DNA from: Bradyrhizobium sp. CCBAU 51765
GTDB taxonomy: Bacteria > Pseudomonadota > Alphaproteobacteria > Rhizobiales > Xanthobacteraceae
Direction of reading: 5' to 3'
DNA length: 64,000 nucleotides
NCBI RefSeq assembly: GCF_015291725.1
Contig: NZ_CP030038.1
Span: 6,747,001-6,811,000, forward strand
The first letter of the stretch is position 1. The number at the start of each line of letters is the position of its first letter. Below, in pieces: positions 17,464 to 27,142 of the stretch. Below the pieces are notes generated by a model that was not told the origin of the DNA, did no database searches, and saw only the letters and a list, made by a program, of their open reading frames with translations. The position numbers were made by a program, and so were the translations under genes.

Positions 17464-18518
17464 GCGACCTGCCCTCGCGCGCGAATCTCGGCAACGGACT
17501 GCTCATACAAGCGTCGATTTCGCTCCTTCAACTGAGCTATGACACTAGGTTGATCCTGAGGCCCCTTGACAAAGAGCCCGCCCCAGGTCGCTGCAACCTT
17601 CGCATAGTTCGGATCCTGCATTCGGATTTTTTGAGCTTTGCGCAGCAACCAAAACGGGATACCCGGCGAAAGGTGATGCTCAAGGTGGTACTCATCCAAA
17701 TTCTGCCCGAGGATGGCCCGCTCGAGGAAATTTCCTTTCCGATTCCGGGTGAGATAGACGTTCTGCGTCTCGGTTTCGCACATAGGTGAGTGCTCAGCGA
17801 GCTCGATGAACCATCCGAGGACCTGAAACGTGGTGAGATAGGGCACGATCCAGAACAGGACGACGATATGGAGCAGCCCAATAGCATATGACCCGGCCAG
17901 GATGCTGATCCAGAAGAGATAGAAGCCATACTTGTCGACAAGTATGGCTGAGCGGCTCTGATCCTCGACATCTGTGACCGAAAATCGATTCGTCCAAAGG
18001 TACTTCAGATACGCCACTGTCGCGCCGCCGAAGATCGGCTTCCAGATCATGTTGAAAGCGTACCGCTCCGGAGGCTGCACCTCGTAAACGCCGCTGGCCA
18101 GGAAGAACTTCAGGTCGGGGTCCTTGTCCGGGTCTCCAAGATAGGGGTGATGCAAATAGACGTGCGAAATCCGGTAGGCCCAGTGGCGCTGGAACAAGGG
18201 ATAGGAAGCGAACAGAATGCCCAGGACGTAGTTCCAGGTCGTGTTCTTCGCGAGCGTGCGGTGAGCCGCATCATGAGCGATGGTTGTCAATCCGCGCTGA
18301 TAGGCACCAATTAGAAGGACGGCCAGCGGGTAGAGCCACCATGAGACCCACACAGTCGCGAGCGTGCACGCAGTGATGATAGCGTAATCTTTGGCAATAT
18401 ACGCGGCTCCCGTTATGTTGTCGGGCCTCAGCTCAGAGAGCTGCCTATTGATCTCTCGGCTGAATTGAACGGCCTCATAACGTGATGACCTCAATTTCCA
18501 AGCGTCTGCCTGATTCAT
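17460..18518 (-). CDS. rtxC: Dihydrorhizobitoxine desaturase, RtxC-type
   Basis: A 352-residue membrane-bound di-iron desaturase. The three histidine clusters are present: HDAAH (82-86), HVYLHH (119-124) and YHLEHH (277-282), with membrane helices near 45-75, 95-112, 200-220 and 225-240. RtxC introduces the vinyl-ether double bond that turns dihydrorhizobitoxine into rhizobitoxine. The start is the ATG at 18518, preceded by an excellent AGGAGGAGG; the longer frame to 18635 overlaps rtxA and is not used. It lies 31 bp after rtxA and overlaps rtxD by 4 bp. Generic fatty-acid desaturase function is the alternative, but the operon context makes RtxC far more likely. Confidence 0.9.
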   Translation of the reverse strand: MNQADAWKLRSSRYEAVQFSREINRQLSELRPDNITGAAYIAKDYAIITACTLATVWVSWWLYPLAVLLIGAYQRGLTTIAHDAAHRTLAKNTTWNYVLGILFASYPLFQRHWAYRISHVYLHHPYLGDPDKDPDLKFFLASGVYEVQPPERYAFNMIWKPIFGGATVAYLKYLWTNRFSVTDVEDQSRSAILVDKYGFYLFWISILAGSYAIGLLHIVVLFWIVPYLTTFQVLGWFIELAEHSPMCETETQNVYLTRNRKGNFLERAILGQNLDEYHLEHHLSPGIPFWLLRKAQKIRMQDPNYAKVAATWGGLFVKGPQDQPSVIAQLKERNRRLYEQSVAEIRARGQVA

Positions 18519-18549
18519 GAGAACCTCCTCCTGATCGCCTTGCAGGTTG

Positions 18550-21186
18550 TCAGATTGCGGAAAGCGCCTTGTCCAGATCGCGCAGGATGTCGTTGACATC
18601 TTCGATGCCGACGCAAAGCCGGATCGAGCCGCCAAATATGCCGGCGGCTTCGCGCTTTTCCCGCGGGACGGTGGTGTGGGTCGTCGAGACAGGATGGGTC
18701 ACCAGCGTGCGGGCATCGCCTACATTCGAAACGTGATACATCAAGTCGACGTTCTGGATGAACTTGCGCCCGGCTTGCTCGTCCTCCACTTCGAACATGA
18801 CCATCGCCCCGTGGCCGTATGCAGCACTCAGTGTCTGTTCGACGATTTCCCGATCGGCGCCTTCAAAGAGCCCCGGGTAGAAGACACGGCGTACTTTTGG
18901 ATGCTTCTTGAGAACGTCGGCCACGATCCTGGCATTCGCGCAGTGCTGCTTCATGCGAAGTGGCAGCGTTTCAAGCCCTTGTATCAGTTGAAAGCTCGCA
19001 AACGGAGCGATGGCCGCGCCGGTATCGCGCAACCATGTCATGCGAGCCTTGAGAAGAAACTCGCTCTTTCCTAGATCGTCGACATCGCGCACCGCGTTAT
19101 GCCAAACAATTCCGCCATGCGCATCGTCGGGACGGTTGAACAAGGGAAAGCGAGAGGCTCCCCGGTAGCTAAACTCGCCGTTGTCAACGATCAGTCCACC
19201 GAGCGTCGTGCCATGGCCGCATATATATTTCGTTGCGGAGTACGTCGTAATGGCAGCGCCGAGATCCGACGGCCGGCATACCAGTGGCGTCGTCGTATTG
19301 TCTACGACCAAAGGCACGCCGTACTTTCGGCCGATCTCGGCCAGCTGTTTGACGGGGAGCGGAATCAGACAAGGATTCGAAATCACCTCTCCGAACAGGC
19401 ATATCGTGCGATCATCAATGGCACGTTCAAACGTCTCTGGCCTTCGAGGATCGGCCGTCCTCACGCTGATCCCAAGACGCTTTAAGGTGTTGTGAAGCAG
19501 GTTCCAGGTATTGCCATATAGATACGGAGAGGCGACGACATTGTCTCCCACTTCGCCACTTGACAGGTTGACGATAGCAAGGAACGTCGCTGCTTGACCT
19601 GACGCAACGGCGAGCGCGTCCTTTCCCATATCGACGGCGGCGTAGCGCCTTTCCAGCGCGCGCGTCGTTGGATTGATAATCCTTGTGTAGGTGAACCCAT
19701 CGGCCTTGACATTGTAGACGTCGGCAATGTGGTTTAGATCGCCATCGAGTTCATAAGCCGTATTCTGGTAAATCGGCACTGCGACGGCTTTCGTTGCTAC
19801 GTCCCGCCGATAGCCCGCATGCAGAACAGCAGTCTCGGCCGAAAACGGCAGTTGCCGGTCCCCAGCCGCTCGCGCCGGCATCGTTACTCGAGCCCCGCAC
19901 GACTCTTGGGCCGACATCGGCGCCGCTGACCGAGCCTGACCGGACCGGAAATATGTACGAAAAGCGCAGCCTAACTGCTCGATCCAGCTGGATTGGATTT
20001 CCCCAATACAACCGACGCGGAAGCTGCGCGTCGCAACATGCAGCTTCGAGTAGATGTAAAGGTTGTGGGCCGCCAAGTGGCGATACAGCCCATCGAATCC
20101 TGCTTGGTCCACGATTCCGGATGGCGCACTGAACGCGACGCAGACCGGCGACTGCAACTCCGTGGACAGCAGCGGAGACACCACACCTTCGAGTTCTTTG
20201 ACGAGATCGCCCCTGACCTTCTCATACCTGCAGCGCCTGGCATCAATGCCCTCCTCGTGCAGAATCTCCAGGGCCCTGGTCGTTGCCTGAACGATGTGTG
20301 TGGGAGGGGTCGATCGCCATTCACCCGTGCACTCGAGCGAGAGCCATTGATCTCTCACGTCGAGCACAAACGACCTCGGTTCTTGAACCGCATTCTCCAG
20401 CAGCTCGCGAGACGCGATGACAAACGCTACTCCCGGCGGCCCCTCTATGCACTTGTTGCTCGAGGTGACCAGGACGTCAGGTCCACTCTGGCGCAGATCA
20501 ATATTAAGGGCGCCGAAAGAACTCATCCCATCGATAATGGTCTTTACGCCACGTCGCCTCGCCTCCTCCACGATCGCGTCCAGCGGATTGACGATTCCGG
20601 TTGTCGTCTCACAATGCACGAAACACAGGTGCGTAACGCCAGGATTTCGGCTCAGATGCTCGCCAATTTCTTGCGGATCCAAAGGATCGGTCGCTCGCTT
20701 GACAAGCCTCAGTGCTTCGACGCCCCACAGCCGCAAAATCTGCAAAATGCGCTCGCCATAGATGCCGTTTATGCAAACGAGCGGCCTGTCCGCTCGGGAC
20801 ACAAATGAAGAGAGAGCGGCCTCCATTGCAAAAGAGCCGCCTCCCTGAATAGGCACCACCGAATAGTCTTCAGCGTCTCCCAGCAAGCTGAGCATCAGCC
20901 GCCTCATGCAGGCGGTCACTTCCTTGAACTCGCAATCGCGCGACGCGAGATCAAGCAGCATCCGGCTTTTGACTGCCAGCGATAACGACAATGGACCAGG
21001 CGTCAGCAAAGAGCGCTGTCTTGTCAAACCATTCCTCCTCAAGTTGTATTGGTCAATGGATCTGGAGTATGCCCGCCCCACCAGGGAGACCCTGTGGCGA
21101 GCGTCGACTTCTTCGGTCAAACGCCGTAGATCGCGGCCGCGTTTCGGATCGGCCTCCGAAAAGCCTGCCGCATGACAAACCTCCAT
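18550..21186 (-). CDS. rtxA: Bifunctional dihydrorhizobitoxine synthase, RtxA
   Basis: An 878-residue fusion of two PLP enzymes. Residues 55-415 form a class V aminotransferase (LLTPGPLSLS, SRDCEF, QGGGSFAMEA, PLP lysine about Lys245 in SSNKCIEGPPG). In RtxA this part makes serinol from dihydroxyacetone phosphate. Residues 445-878 form a Cys/Met-metabolism gamma-lyase-fold enzyme like O-acetylhomoserine sulfhydrylase (YTRIINPTT, VASGQAA, PLVVDNTTTP, PLP lysine about Lys653 in YSATKYICGHG), which joins serinol to O-acetylhomoserine to give dihydrorhizobitoxine. It is the first gene of the operon. The exact start is uncertain: the first 50 residues are not obviously domain sequence, and a later Met or Val start is possible. 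Confidence 0.92.
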   Translation of the reverse strand: MEVCHAAGFSEADPKRGRDLRRLTEEVDARHRVSLVGRAYSRSIDQYNLRRNGLTRQRSLLTPGPLSLSLAVKSRMLLDLASRDCEFKEVTACMRRLMLSLLGDAEDYSVVPIQGGGSFAMEAALSSFVSRADRPLVCINGIYGERILQILRLWGVEALRLVKRATDPLDPQEIGEHLSRNPGVTHLCFVHCETTTGIVNPLDAIVEEARRRGVKTIIDGMSSFGALNIDLRQSGPDVLVTSSNKCIEGPPGVAFVIASRELLENAVQEPRSFVLDVRDQWLSLECTGEWRSTPPTHIVQATTRALEILHEEGIDARRCRYEKVRGDLVKELEGVVSPLLSTELQSPVCVAFSAPSGIVDQAGFDGLYRHLAAHNLYIYSKLHVATRSFRVGCIGEIQSSWIEQLGCAFRTYFRSGQARSAAPMSAQESCGARVTMPARAAGDRQLPFSAETAVLHAGYRRDVATKAVAVPIYQNTAYELDGDLNHIADVYNVKADGFTYTRIINPTTRALERRYAAVDMGKDALAVASGQAATFLAIVNLSSGEVGDNVVASPYLYGNTWNLLHNTLKRLGISVRTADPRRPETFERAIDDRTICLFGEVISNPCLIPLPVKQLAEIGRKYGVPLVVDNTTTPLVCRPSDLGAAITTYSATKYICGHGTTLGGLIVDNGEFSYRGASRFPLFNRPDDAHGGIVWHNAVRDVDDLGKSEFLLKARMTWLRDTGAAIAPFASFQLIQGLETLPLRMKQHCANARIVADVLKKHPKVRRVFYPGLFEGADREIVEQTLSAAYGHGAMVMFEVEDEQAGRKFIQNVDLMYHVSNVGDARTLVTHPVSTTHTTVPREKREAAGIFGGSIRLCVGIEDVNDILRDLDKALSAI

Positions 21187-22985
21187 ATCTCATCACAGAT
21201 GCACGGCGATCTTTGCAAAGCTCTCCTCACCGATAACCATTCAAACCTCCAAGAATTTGGCTCCGCGCCCACGCCCTCGAAACGCAATTGGCGCCGACGC
21301 GCGCTCTTATCCAGCCGTCACGCATGCGCAGATTTGAGCGCGGCTGCCTTCTTGCGTCACGAAGCGGCAGGTTGGCCGACCGACTTACGTGTGAACCTGC
21401 GCCATTCAGGCAAACTTGACGTTAGAAAACAATGCAGTCGGATCATCGCGCCCGGATGCAGATCAAGGCATGGCACACTTGATCATCGTCGTTCGCAGCG
21501 GGAGTCTGATGCATGGGCTCAAGACTTGGTGCATTCACACTCCGTCGCTCGTTGGAGGGTTTGTGACGCCGATGGCCGTCGTCGTCCATTTCGAGATCGT
21601 ACAACTTGACGTTAGGGGCGTTTCAACCCTCTCGCGGGATTTTCTCGCGTGAATTTTTCCTGACGTACTCCCATCTGGCGGCGACAAGCCGACGTAGGCA
21701 GCAGGGTGCGGAGATTCACAGCGAGCTACAGTGAGAGTTCGACATCAGGGCCGTCGGCATTCCGCCTGCAAGCGCGGTACCTGCAGGTAAGTGATGGCCC
21801 AATCTTCCGTTCAGGTACGATCCTGTCATACCCCCAGATGGAGGTACCGAGCTTCTCCGCCGTGCAGGCGAGATCCTCCTGGATGCTGGTGCCTGGAAAA
21901 TGTACGCGCTCGTCGCACATGACTGCCGGTATCACGTCGTTGCGCTTCAATGGAGCGGCCTTCGTCGAGTCCGGCTAATTGGGGGCCTTGGATCGCTGGC
22001 CGTTTAGCAGATCAGTTCGAAACCTTTCGGCGAGTCGCCGTGAAGCAGAACATGTCGTCCTGCTTAGGACTACGTCGAGCCGACTCCAGGTGATGGCACG
22101 TGTCCCTCTCTGCGAGCAATCGCTAGGCTGGCAGCATCGAGGCGATCTGGTTGGACGGATCGCACCTCCGAGCCGTCCTGCTCGCGTTGGCTCCTCTGCA
22201 GCGCCTGCTCGTTGATGGCGAGCTTGCGTTCGCGGTGTACCGCGCGGTCGAACAGGTTGACGGTGGACCAGAGCGGATCATCAAGACATCGTCCTTGTCG
22301 CTTGTCATGGATGAACTTCCTTGCCTTTTCGGCCGCGCCCATCGCCGGCTTCATGGCAGGATGGCTAAGGATCGCGGCTGCTTTGTCTTGCGATGCGAAG
22401 GCGCGGCGCGTACGCGGGCCGCATCGGTCGACGAGCGGCGGGCCAAAAGGAAGCAAGCTTCCCGAAAGCTGGCAGGTCGCGACAGGAGAGAGTCGGGGTC
22501 GACGGCTAAGTTCGGATTCAATATACTCAAGCAAGCGCCCGCTCGCTGGATGCGGCCAGGCCCAGAAAACCGGGGCCCCACCCTCATACTGCTGCGCGAA
22601 AGATCGAAGCCGGCCGAGACGCTGCCTGGCTTGGCCAAATGGGAGCGCGGCGTCGCTGGCCGCACGCATAGGAAGAAACGCTAAGCGAAACTCAACCGAC
22701 TGGGAGTCGGAATTCCTCTCTGGCCTTTGTCATCGTCGTAGATTCTCATCTGGAGCATGGAAGGCACTTCTTGATCTCCTCCGCTCCCGCCCATGCTCAA
22801 TCTCTGCTCGCGTACTCGGTCTCGAATTGCCCGTCACTGCGAGCACGTAACCGGAAGCGGGCACTCGAGGAGTAGATGCGACAATTTTGTTCCTTTGGAG
22901 CGAAAAGTCCGATCGCGGGCCAGCCCGAGCCGAATCGTCTTTGGCCGGGCCCGCAGGATGTTCGATGGTGCGATGCGAGGGACAT
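21187..22985. other. Upstream region of rtxA and unassigned DNA
   Basis: About 1.8 kb with no gene that I can support. The proximal part must contain the rtx promoter, but I found no consensus nod box, tts box or -24/-12 promoter in it. A frame at 22070-22669 (minus, 199 codons) and another opposite at 22151-22684 (plus) lack recognisable domains. The basic composition of the latter (RRAKRKQASRKLAGRDRRES) is compatible with a relic of a mobile-element protein, without proof. Confidence 0.4.
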
Positions 22986-24869
22986 CTAACCATTAAGAAT
23001 TGAGCGCGCCATCAAGACATCCACCACCGCTTCCGCTGAATGCTCTAGGGTCTGCTCCATGGTCCTCAGATGAATCTCCGGTGTTGTTGGTGCTTCGTAG
23101 CACGAATCGATCCCGGTGAAGTTCTTGATCTGGCCGGATTTCACTTTTGAATACAGGCCTTTTGGATCTCGCCGAGCGCATTCCTCGATCGGCGTATCGA
23201 CGAAGACTTCTATGAACTCATCCTTGCCAACCAGGCCGCGCACCCTATCCCGTTCGGCCCTAGAGGGCGAGATGAAGGAGCAGATCACGATCAAGCCGCT
23301 GTCCGCCATCAACTTGGCAACTTCACCGACGCGCCGAATGTTCTCCACGCGGTCCGTCTCCGAGAAGCCGAGGTCCGCGTTTAAACCGTGCCGGAGGTTG
23401 TCGCCATCCAGCAGCATAGTATGCCGCGACATGCCACACAGCTTTTGATCAACCAGGTTGGCAATCGTCGTCTTTCCCGCGCCAGACAGGCCAGTGAACC
23501 AGATGACGCAAGGCTTCTGATTCTTGAGCGCGGCGCGCTCCCTCCTGTCCACGGATAGCGCTTGCCTAACTATATTGGTGTCCCGCCGTAGCGGAAAGGC
23601 GATCATGCCGGCCCCGACCGTACGATTCGTGTAACGATCGATGAAGATAAATGATCCGGTCTTTCGATTGAGCTCGTAAGGATCGAATACTGCGGGCATT
23701 GCGGTCGCAACATCGCAGAAGCCGATCTCGTTTAGGGAAAGCATCCCGGCGGCCAGATGCTCACAAGTGTTGACGTCGATCCGATGTCTAATTGCGGTAA
23801 TGCTGCCGATAATCGTCTGCGATCCAATCCGCAGGACGTAATTGCGTCCGGGAGCGAGCGGCTCGTTGTCCATCCAGATCACATAAGCGGCGAACTGGTC
23901 GGCGACCTTCGGTCGGTCGTCCGGCCGCGACAGAATGTCGCCACGGCCGACATCGATTTCATCTTCCAGTGTAATGGTAACCGCATCGCCGGCTTCGGCG
24001 CCGACAAGGTCGCCATCGTGGGTCACGATCCGCTTGATGCGCGTGGTCCGTCCCGACGCGGCGACAACGATCTCGTCTCCTGCCGAGATCCTCCCGGAAG
24101 CCACCGTCCCGGCATAGCCCCGAAAATCCGGGTTTGGGCGGTTCACCCATTGGACCGGAAAGCGGAAAGCCTGGCCTGCGGTGCCGGACGGGATATCAAT
24201 GCTCTCCAAATACTCGAGCAGGCAGGGACCATCGTACCAGTTGGCATGAGCGGAGCGATCCACAACGTTGTCGCCGTAGCGAGCCGAGATCGGGACCGGA
24301 ACGATCGAGGTGAAGCCGAGATCGGCGGCAAAGGCCAGATAGTCACGGGCGATCCGATCGAAGCACTCTTTGTTGTATGCGACAAGATCGATCTTGTTCA
24401 CTGCCAGGACGACATGACGAATACCGAGCAGCGAACAGATAAAGGAGTGGCGGCGGGTCTGAACCATCACGCCTTTGCGGGCATCGATCAGGATGATGGC
24501 GAGCTGGGCATGGGAGGCGCCGGTAGCCATATTGCGGGTATACTGCTCGTGGCCGGGAGCGTCGGCCACCATGAAGGAGCGCCGCGGCGTCGTGAAGAAG
24601 CGGTAGGCGACGTCGATCGTGATGCCCTGCTCCCGTTCGGCCTCGAGCCCGTCCACGAGTAACGCGAAATCGATGTCATTTCCGGCGCTACCGTGCTTGA
24701 TGCTGTCGCGTTTCAGCACCGTGAGCTGATCGTGGTAGATCATCTTGCTGTCGTGCAGTAACCGGCCGATCAGCGTCGATTTGCCGTCGTCCACCGAGCC
24801 ACAAGTGATGAATCGCAGCTGATCCTTTGTCCTGGCCGGGACCGCTTCCGTTGCCGGCTTTACAAACAT
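22986..24869 (-). CDS. cysNC: Bifunctional sulfate adenylyltransferase subunit 1 / APS kinase
   Basis: A 627-residue CysN-CysC fusion, the type called NodQ when symbiotic. The N-terminal GTPase has its P-loop at residues 23-31 (GSVDDGKST), the DAPGHEQYTRNM G3 region and the VNKIDL G4 motif, followed by beta-barrel domains. The C-terminal APS kinase has its P-loop at about residue 460 (GLSGAGKTT), DGDNLRHGL and ETDRVENIRRVGEV. With CysD it makes APS from ATP and sulfate, then PAPS, the sulfuryl donor. The ATG at 24869 shares a base with the cysD stop (TGATG). A sulfotransferase follows in the same cluster, so the PAPS is probably used for sulfation, not only cysteine synthesis. The symbol nodQ is an alternative. 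Confidence 0.88.
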   Translation of the reverse strand: MFVKPATEAVPARTKDQLRFITCGSVDDGKSTLIGRLLHDSKMIYHDQLTVLKRDSIKHGSAGNDIDFALLVDGLEAEREQGITIDVAYRFFTTPRRSFMVADAPGHEQYTRNMATGASHAQLAIILIDARKGVMVQTRRHSFICSLLGIRHVVLAVNKIDLVAYNKECFDRIARDYLAFAADLGFTSIVPVPISARYGDNVVDRSAHANWYDGPCLLEYLESIDIPSGTAGQAFRFPVQWVNRPNPDFRGYAGTVASGRISAGDEIVVAASGRTTRIKRIVTHDGDLVGAEAGDAVTITLEDEIDVGRGDILSRPDDRPKVADQFAAYVIWMDNEPLAPGRNYVLRIGSQTIIGSITAIRHRIDVNTCEHLAAGMLSLNEIGFCDVATAMPAVFDPYELNRKTGSFIFIDRYTNRTVGAGMIAFPLRRDTNIVRQALSVDRRERAALKNQKPCVIWFTGLSGAGKTTIANLVDQKLCGMSRHTMLLDGDNLRHGLNADLGFSETDRVENIRRVGEVAKLMADSGLIVICSFISPSRAERDRVRGLVGKDEFIEVFVDTPIEECARRDPKGLYSKVKSGQIKNFTGIDSCYEAPTTPEIHLRTMEQTLEHSAEAVVDVLMARSILNG

Positions 24870-25768
24870 CAAAAGTAACCTTCCCTCTTCTTCTTCTCCA
24901 TTGAAGCGGCTTCATCGACATCAATTAGGCGTCCCTGGCGCTCCGACACAGTCGCAGTCCGCATTTCTGCGACGATGTCTTCAATCGCCATCGCGTTGGA
25001 TTCAATAGCCCCGCTCAAAGGATAACATCCAAGCGTGCGAAAGCGGATCATCCGCATTTCCGGCGTCTCGCCGCGGTTAAGCGGCAATCGCTTGTCCTCG
25101 ATCATGATCGTCGCACCATTTCGACGTACTGTGGGCCTTAGTTTGGCGAAGTAGAGCGGAACGACCGGAATCTTCTCGAGCATGATGTATTCCCAGACAT
25201 CGAGCTCGGTCCAGTTTGACATCGCAAACACGCGCATGGTTTCACCCTGGCGTATCCGTGTGTTGAACAGGTTCCAAAGCTCCGGCCGCTGGTTACGGGG
25301 GTCCCATCCGTGTCCGGCCGAACGGAAGGAGAGTATCCGTTCTTTTGCGCGACTCTTTTCCTCATCGCGCCGGGCGCCGCCAAACGCGGCATCAAATCCG
25401 TGGAGGTCGAGGGCCTGCTTCAGCGCGTCTGTCTTCATCACCTGGGTATGAAGCGCGGAGCCGGATTCGATCGGATTGATCCCGCGCGCGATGCCCTCCT
25501 TGTTGATATGGACAATCAAGTCGAGGCCGAGCCGCTTGGCTGTCGCGTCTCGAAAGCTGATCATCTCACGGAATTTCCAGGTCGTGTCGACGTGAAGCAA
25601 GGGGAAGGGCAATTTTGCCGGATAGAACGCCTTGATCGCAATGTGCAGCATCACGCTTGAGTCTTTTCCGATCGAGTAAAGCATGACCGGCCGTTTGAAC
25701 CCGGCGACCACATCACGCATGATTTCAATCGATTCAGCTTCGAGTCGGCGCAGATGTTTCGGCAGCAT
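24869..25768 (-). CDS. cysD: Sulfate adenylyltransferase small subunit
   Basis: A 299-residue PP-loop ATP pyrophosphatase-type protein, the CysD/NodP subunit of ATP sulfurylase. It shows the SIGKDSSVML PP-loop, LHVDTTWKF, the GARRDEEKSRAKERI segment, NWTELDVWEYI and GCYPLSGAIES, with the terminal GRLIDVDEAASMEKKKREGYF-type tail. It makes adenosine 5'-phosphosulfate together with the downstream CysN part, driven by GTP hydrolysis. The gene is translationally coupled to cysNC. Because a housekeeping sulfate-assimilation system normally lies elsewhere in the genome, this copy is a candidate nodP. That is inference from context. Confidence 0.88.
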   Translation of the reverse strand: MLPKHLRRLEAESIEIMRDVVAGFKRPVMLYSIGKDSSVMLHIAIKAFYPAKLPFPLLHVDTTWKFREMISFRDATAKRLGLDLIVHINKEGIARGINPIESGSALHTQVMKTDALKQALDLHGFDAAFGGARRDEEKSRAKERILSFRSAGHGWDPRNQRPELWNLFNTRIRQGETMRVFAMSNWTELDVWEYIMLEKIPVVPLYFAKLRPTVRRNGATIMIEDKRLPLNRGETPEMRMIRFRTLGCYPLSGAIESNAMAIEDIVAEMRTATVSERQGRLIDVDEAASMEKKKREGYF

Positions 25769-26041
25769 ATATCTTCTTTTCGATGCAGGATCTCTGTTCT
25801 TCGCCGTTCAGCTCCGGCCCAGAGTGGAGAATATGCGCGGAGGAAACGGCCGGCCAAGCGGCCGGCTCGTCCATGAGGTCGAGCTCCATTGGACAGCAGA
25901 CTTGCAGACGCGGCAGCATCTCGTATTCCTCCGCTGGTGCGGCGGCGCCGGCCTCACACCTGATCGGGAGATCAGCTCGTGCGGGTTAAGGATCTTGGCT
26001 AAATCAACCAACGTGTTTTGATCGCAAGCATTCAGATCGCC

Positions 26042-27142
26042 CTAGGAGTTATTGAGGATCCGCTCAAGCCGCTCGACTTCGCCTCGCAACATCTGGATAG
26101 CCGCGTCGCGGTTCTCCGAAACGTTCCAAGCAGTATGGACCGGCTCTCCAGCGTGAGAGGGACCGGATAATGCTCCGGCCTTGGTACTTCGCAAATCCCA
26201 CCAGGTTCGGAATATGCGACGATAGAGTTCGGTTACCTCACTTCCCCTATCCAGCACTCCGGCTTTCTGTGCACGCACCAGTTCCTGCTCATATCCGAGT
26301 TCTAGCAAAAGCTCAGCGCCGACCAAATCAGTCACGGTTTGCATCTCTTCGACGCTCAATTGAGATTGCCATGATTTGACAGAGCTTTCGTCGACGGCCT
26401 TTCGTTCCAGGATATTTCGATCCCCAAAGCTGCTGGATCGAAGATAATCTGCTTGTCTCATCCCAGCCGATGCGACGGCCGCTGGGTCACAGCCGAGCCC
26501 CTTCAACAGACGCCGGATTTCCTCGTCCGGATGCGCCACGAGCAGCTCGTATTGCACGAACTGTGTCTGCGGGCGAGAGCGGTGCGCGGCGAGCTTGGGA
26601 AGGCCCAGAACCAAATCGGCGAGTGAAGTTATGATGACGTCGGGCAGACGGAGCATCAGATCGGTGAGACTGGATACGCTAACCGAATGCGGGCTTTCTG
26701 TCCGCAGTGGGACGCCCCACGTCGATTTCAGGGAAGCGGCGATGGCATAGGGATTGCGCATCAGAAGGATGTGTGGCGCTTCTGGATAGACAGATTCAAC
26801 AAACTCAAGCACGGTCCAATACCGCGGTGTCTTGTCTATGATGATGCGCTTGCCCGCGTCCACCAGATACTGATCATATGCTGCATCGGCATAAGCGCGG
26901 CTGGCGATCGTGCGATCTATCCGCCCCAGAAACTCCGAGGTCGCGGTCTTGATCAGTGAGCTGCCCGCCGGATGGCGCTGGTCCACCTTGCCAAATGCTT
27001 CAAGCGCCAGCATCAACCAGGGTTCAGGCGGAGCCACAATGTCTGGATGGTGCTGGAGCAAATGCGCCAGGAGTGTCGTCCCGGATCGTGGAAGACCAAG
27101 AAGAAAGCACACCGCAGGCGAACGGCCGAAACGTCCGCTCAT
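26042..27142 (-). CDS. PAPS-dependent sulfotransferase
   Basis: A 366-residue sulfotransferase. The 5'-phosphosulfate loop is GLPRSGTTLLAHLL at about residues 14-27, and the 3'-phosphate-binding segment is LLMRNPYAIAASLKSTWG at about 125-142. Between them lies a TPRYWTVLEFV segment. The C-terminal half has a YEQELVRAQKAG motif, and the last 20 residues look coiled. It is larger than NodH (about 250 residues) and belongs to the broad Sulfotransfer_1/3 group. It precedes cysD by about 270 bp on the same strand, so the PAPS-making enzymes and the user are grouped. The acceptor could be a Nod factor, another surface glycan, a hopanoid or a host-directed metabolite; the sequence does not say which. 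Confidence 0.8.
   Translation of the reverse strand: MSGRFGRSPAVCFLLGLPRSGTTLLAHLLQHHPDIVAPPEPWLMLALEAFGKVDQRHPAGSSLIKTATSEFLGRIDRTIASRAYADAAYDQYLVDAGKRIIIDKTPRYWTVLEFVESVYPEAPHILLMRNPYAIAASLKSTWGVPLRTESPHSVSVSSLTDLMLRLPDVIITSLADLVLGLPKLAAHRSRPQTQFVQYELLVAHPDEEIRRLLKGLGCDPAAVASAGMRQADYLRSSSFGDRNILERKAVDESSVKSWQSQLSVEEMQTVTDLVGAELLLELGYEQELVRAQKAGVLDRGSEVTELYRRIFRTWWDLRSTKAGALSGPSHAGEPVHTAWNVSENRDAAIQMLRGEVERLERILNNS

Noticed and set aside
23757..24662. A 301-codon plus-strand frame
   Set aside because: Antisense to cysNC, without a domain or ribosome binding site.
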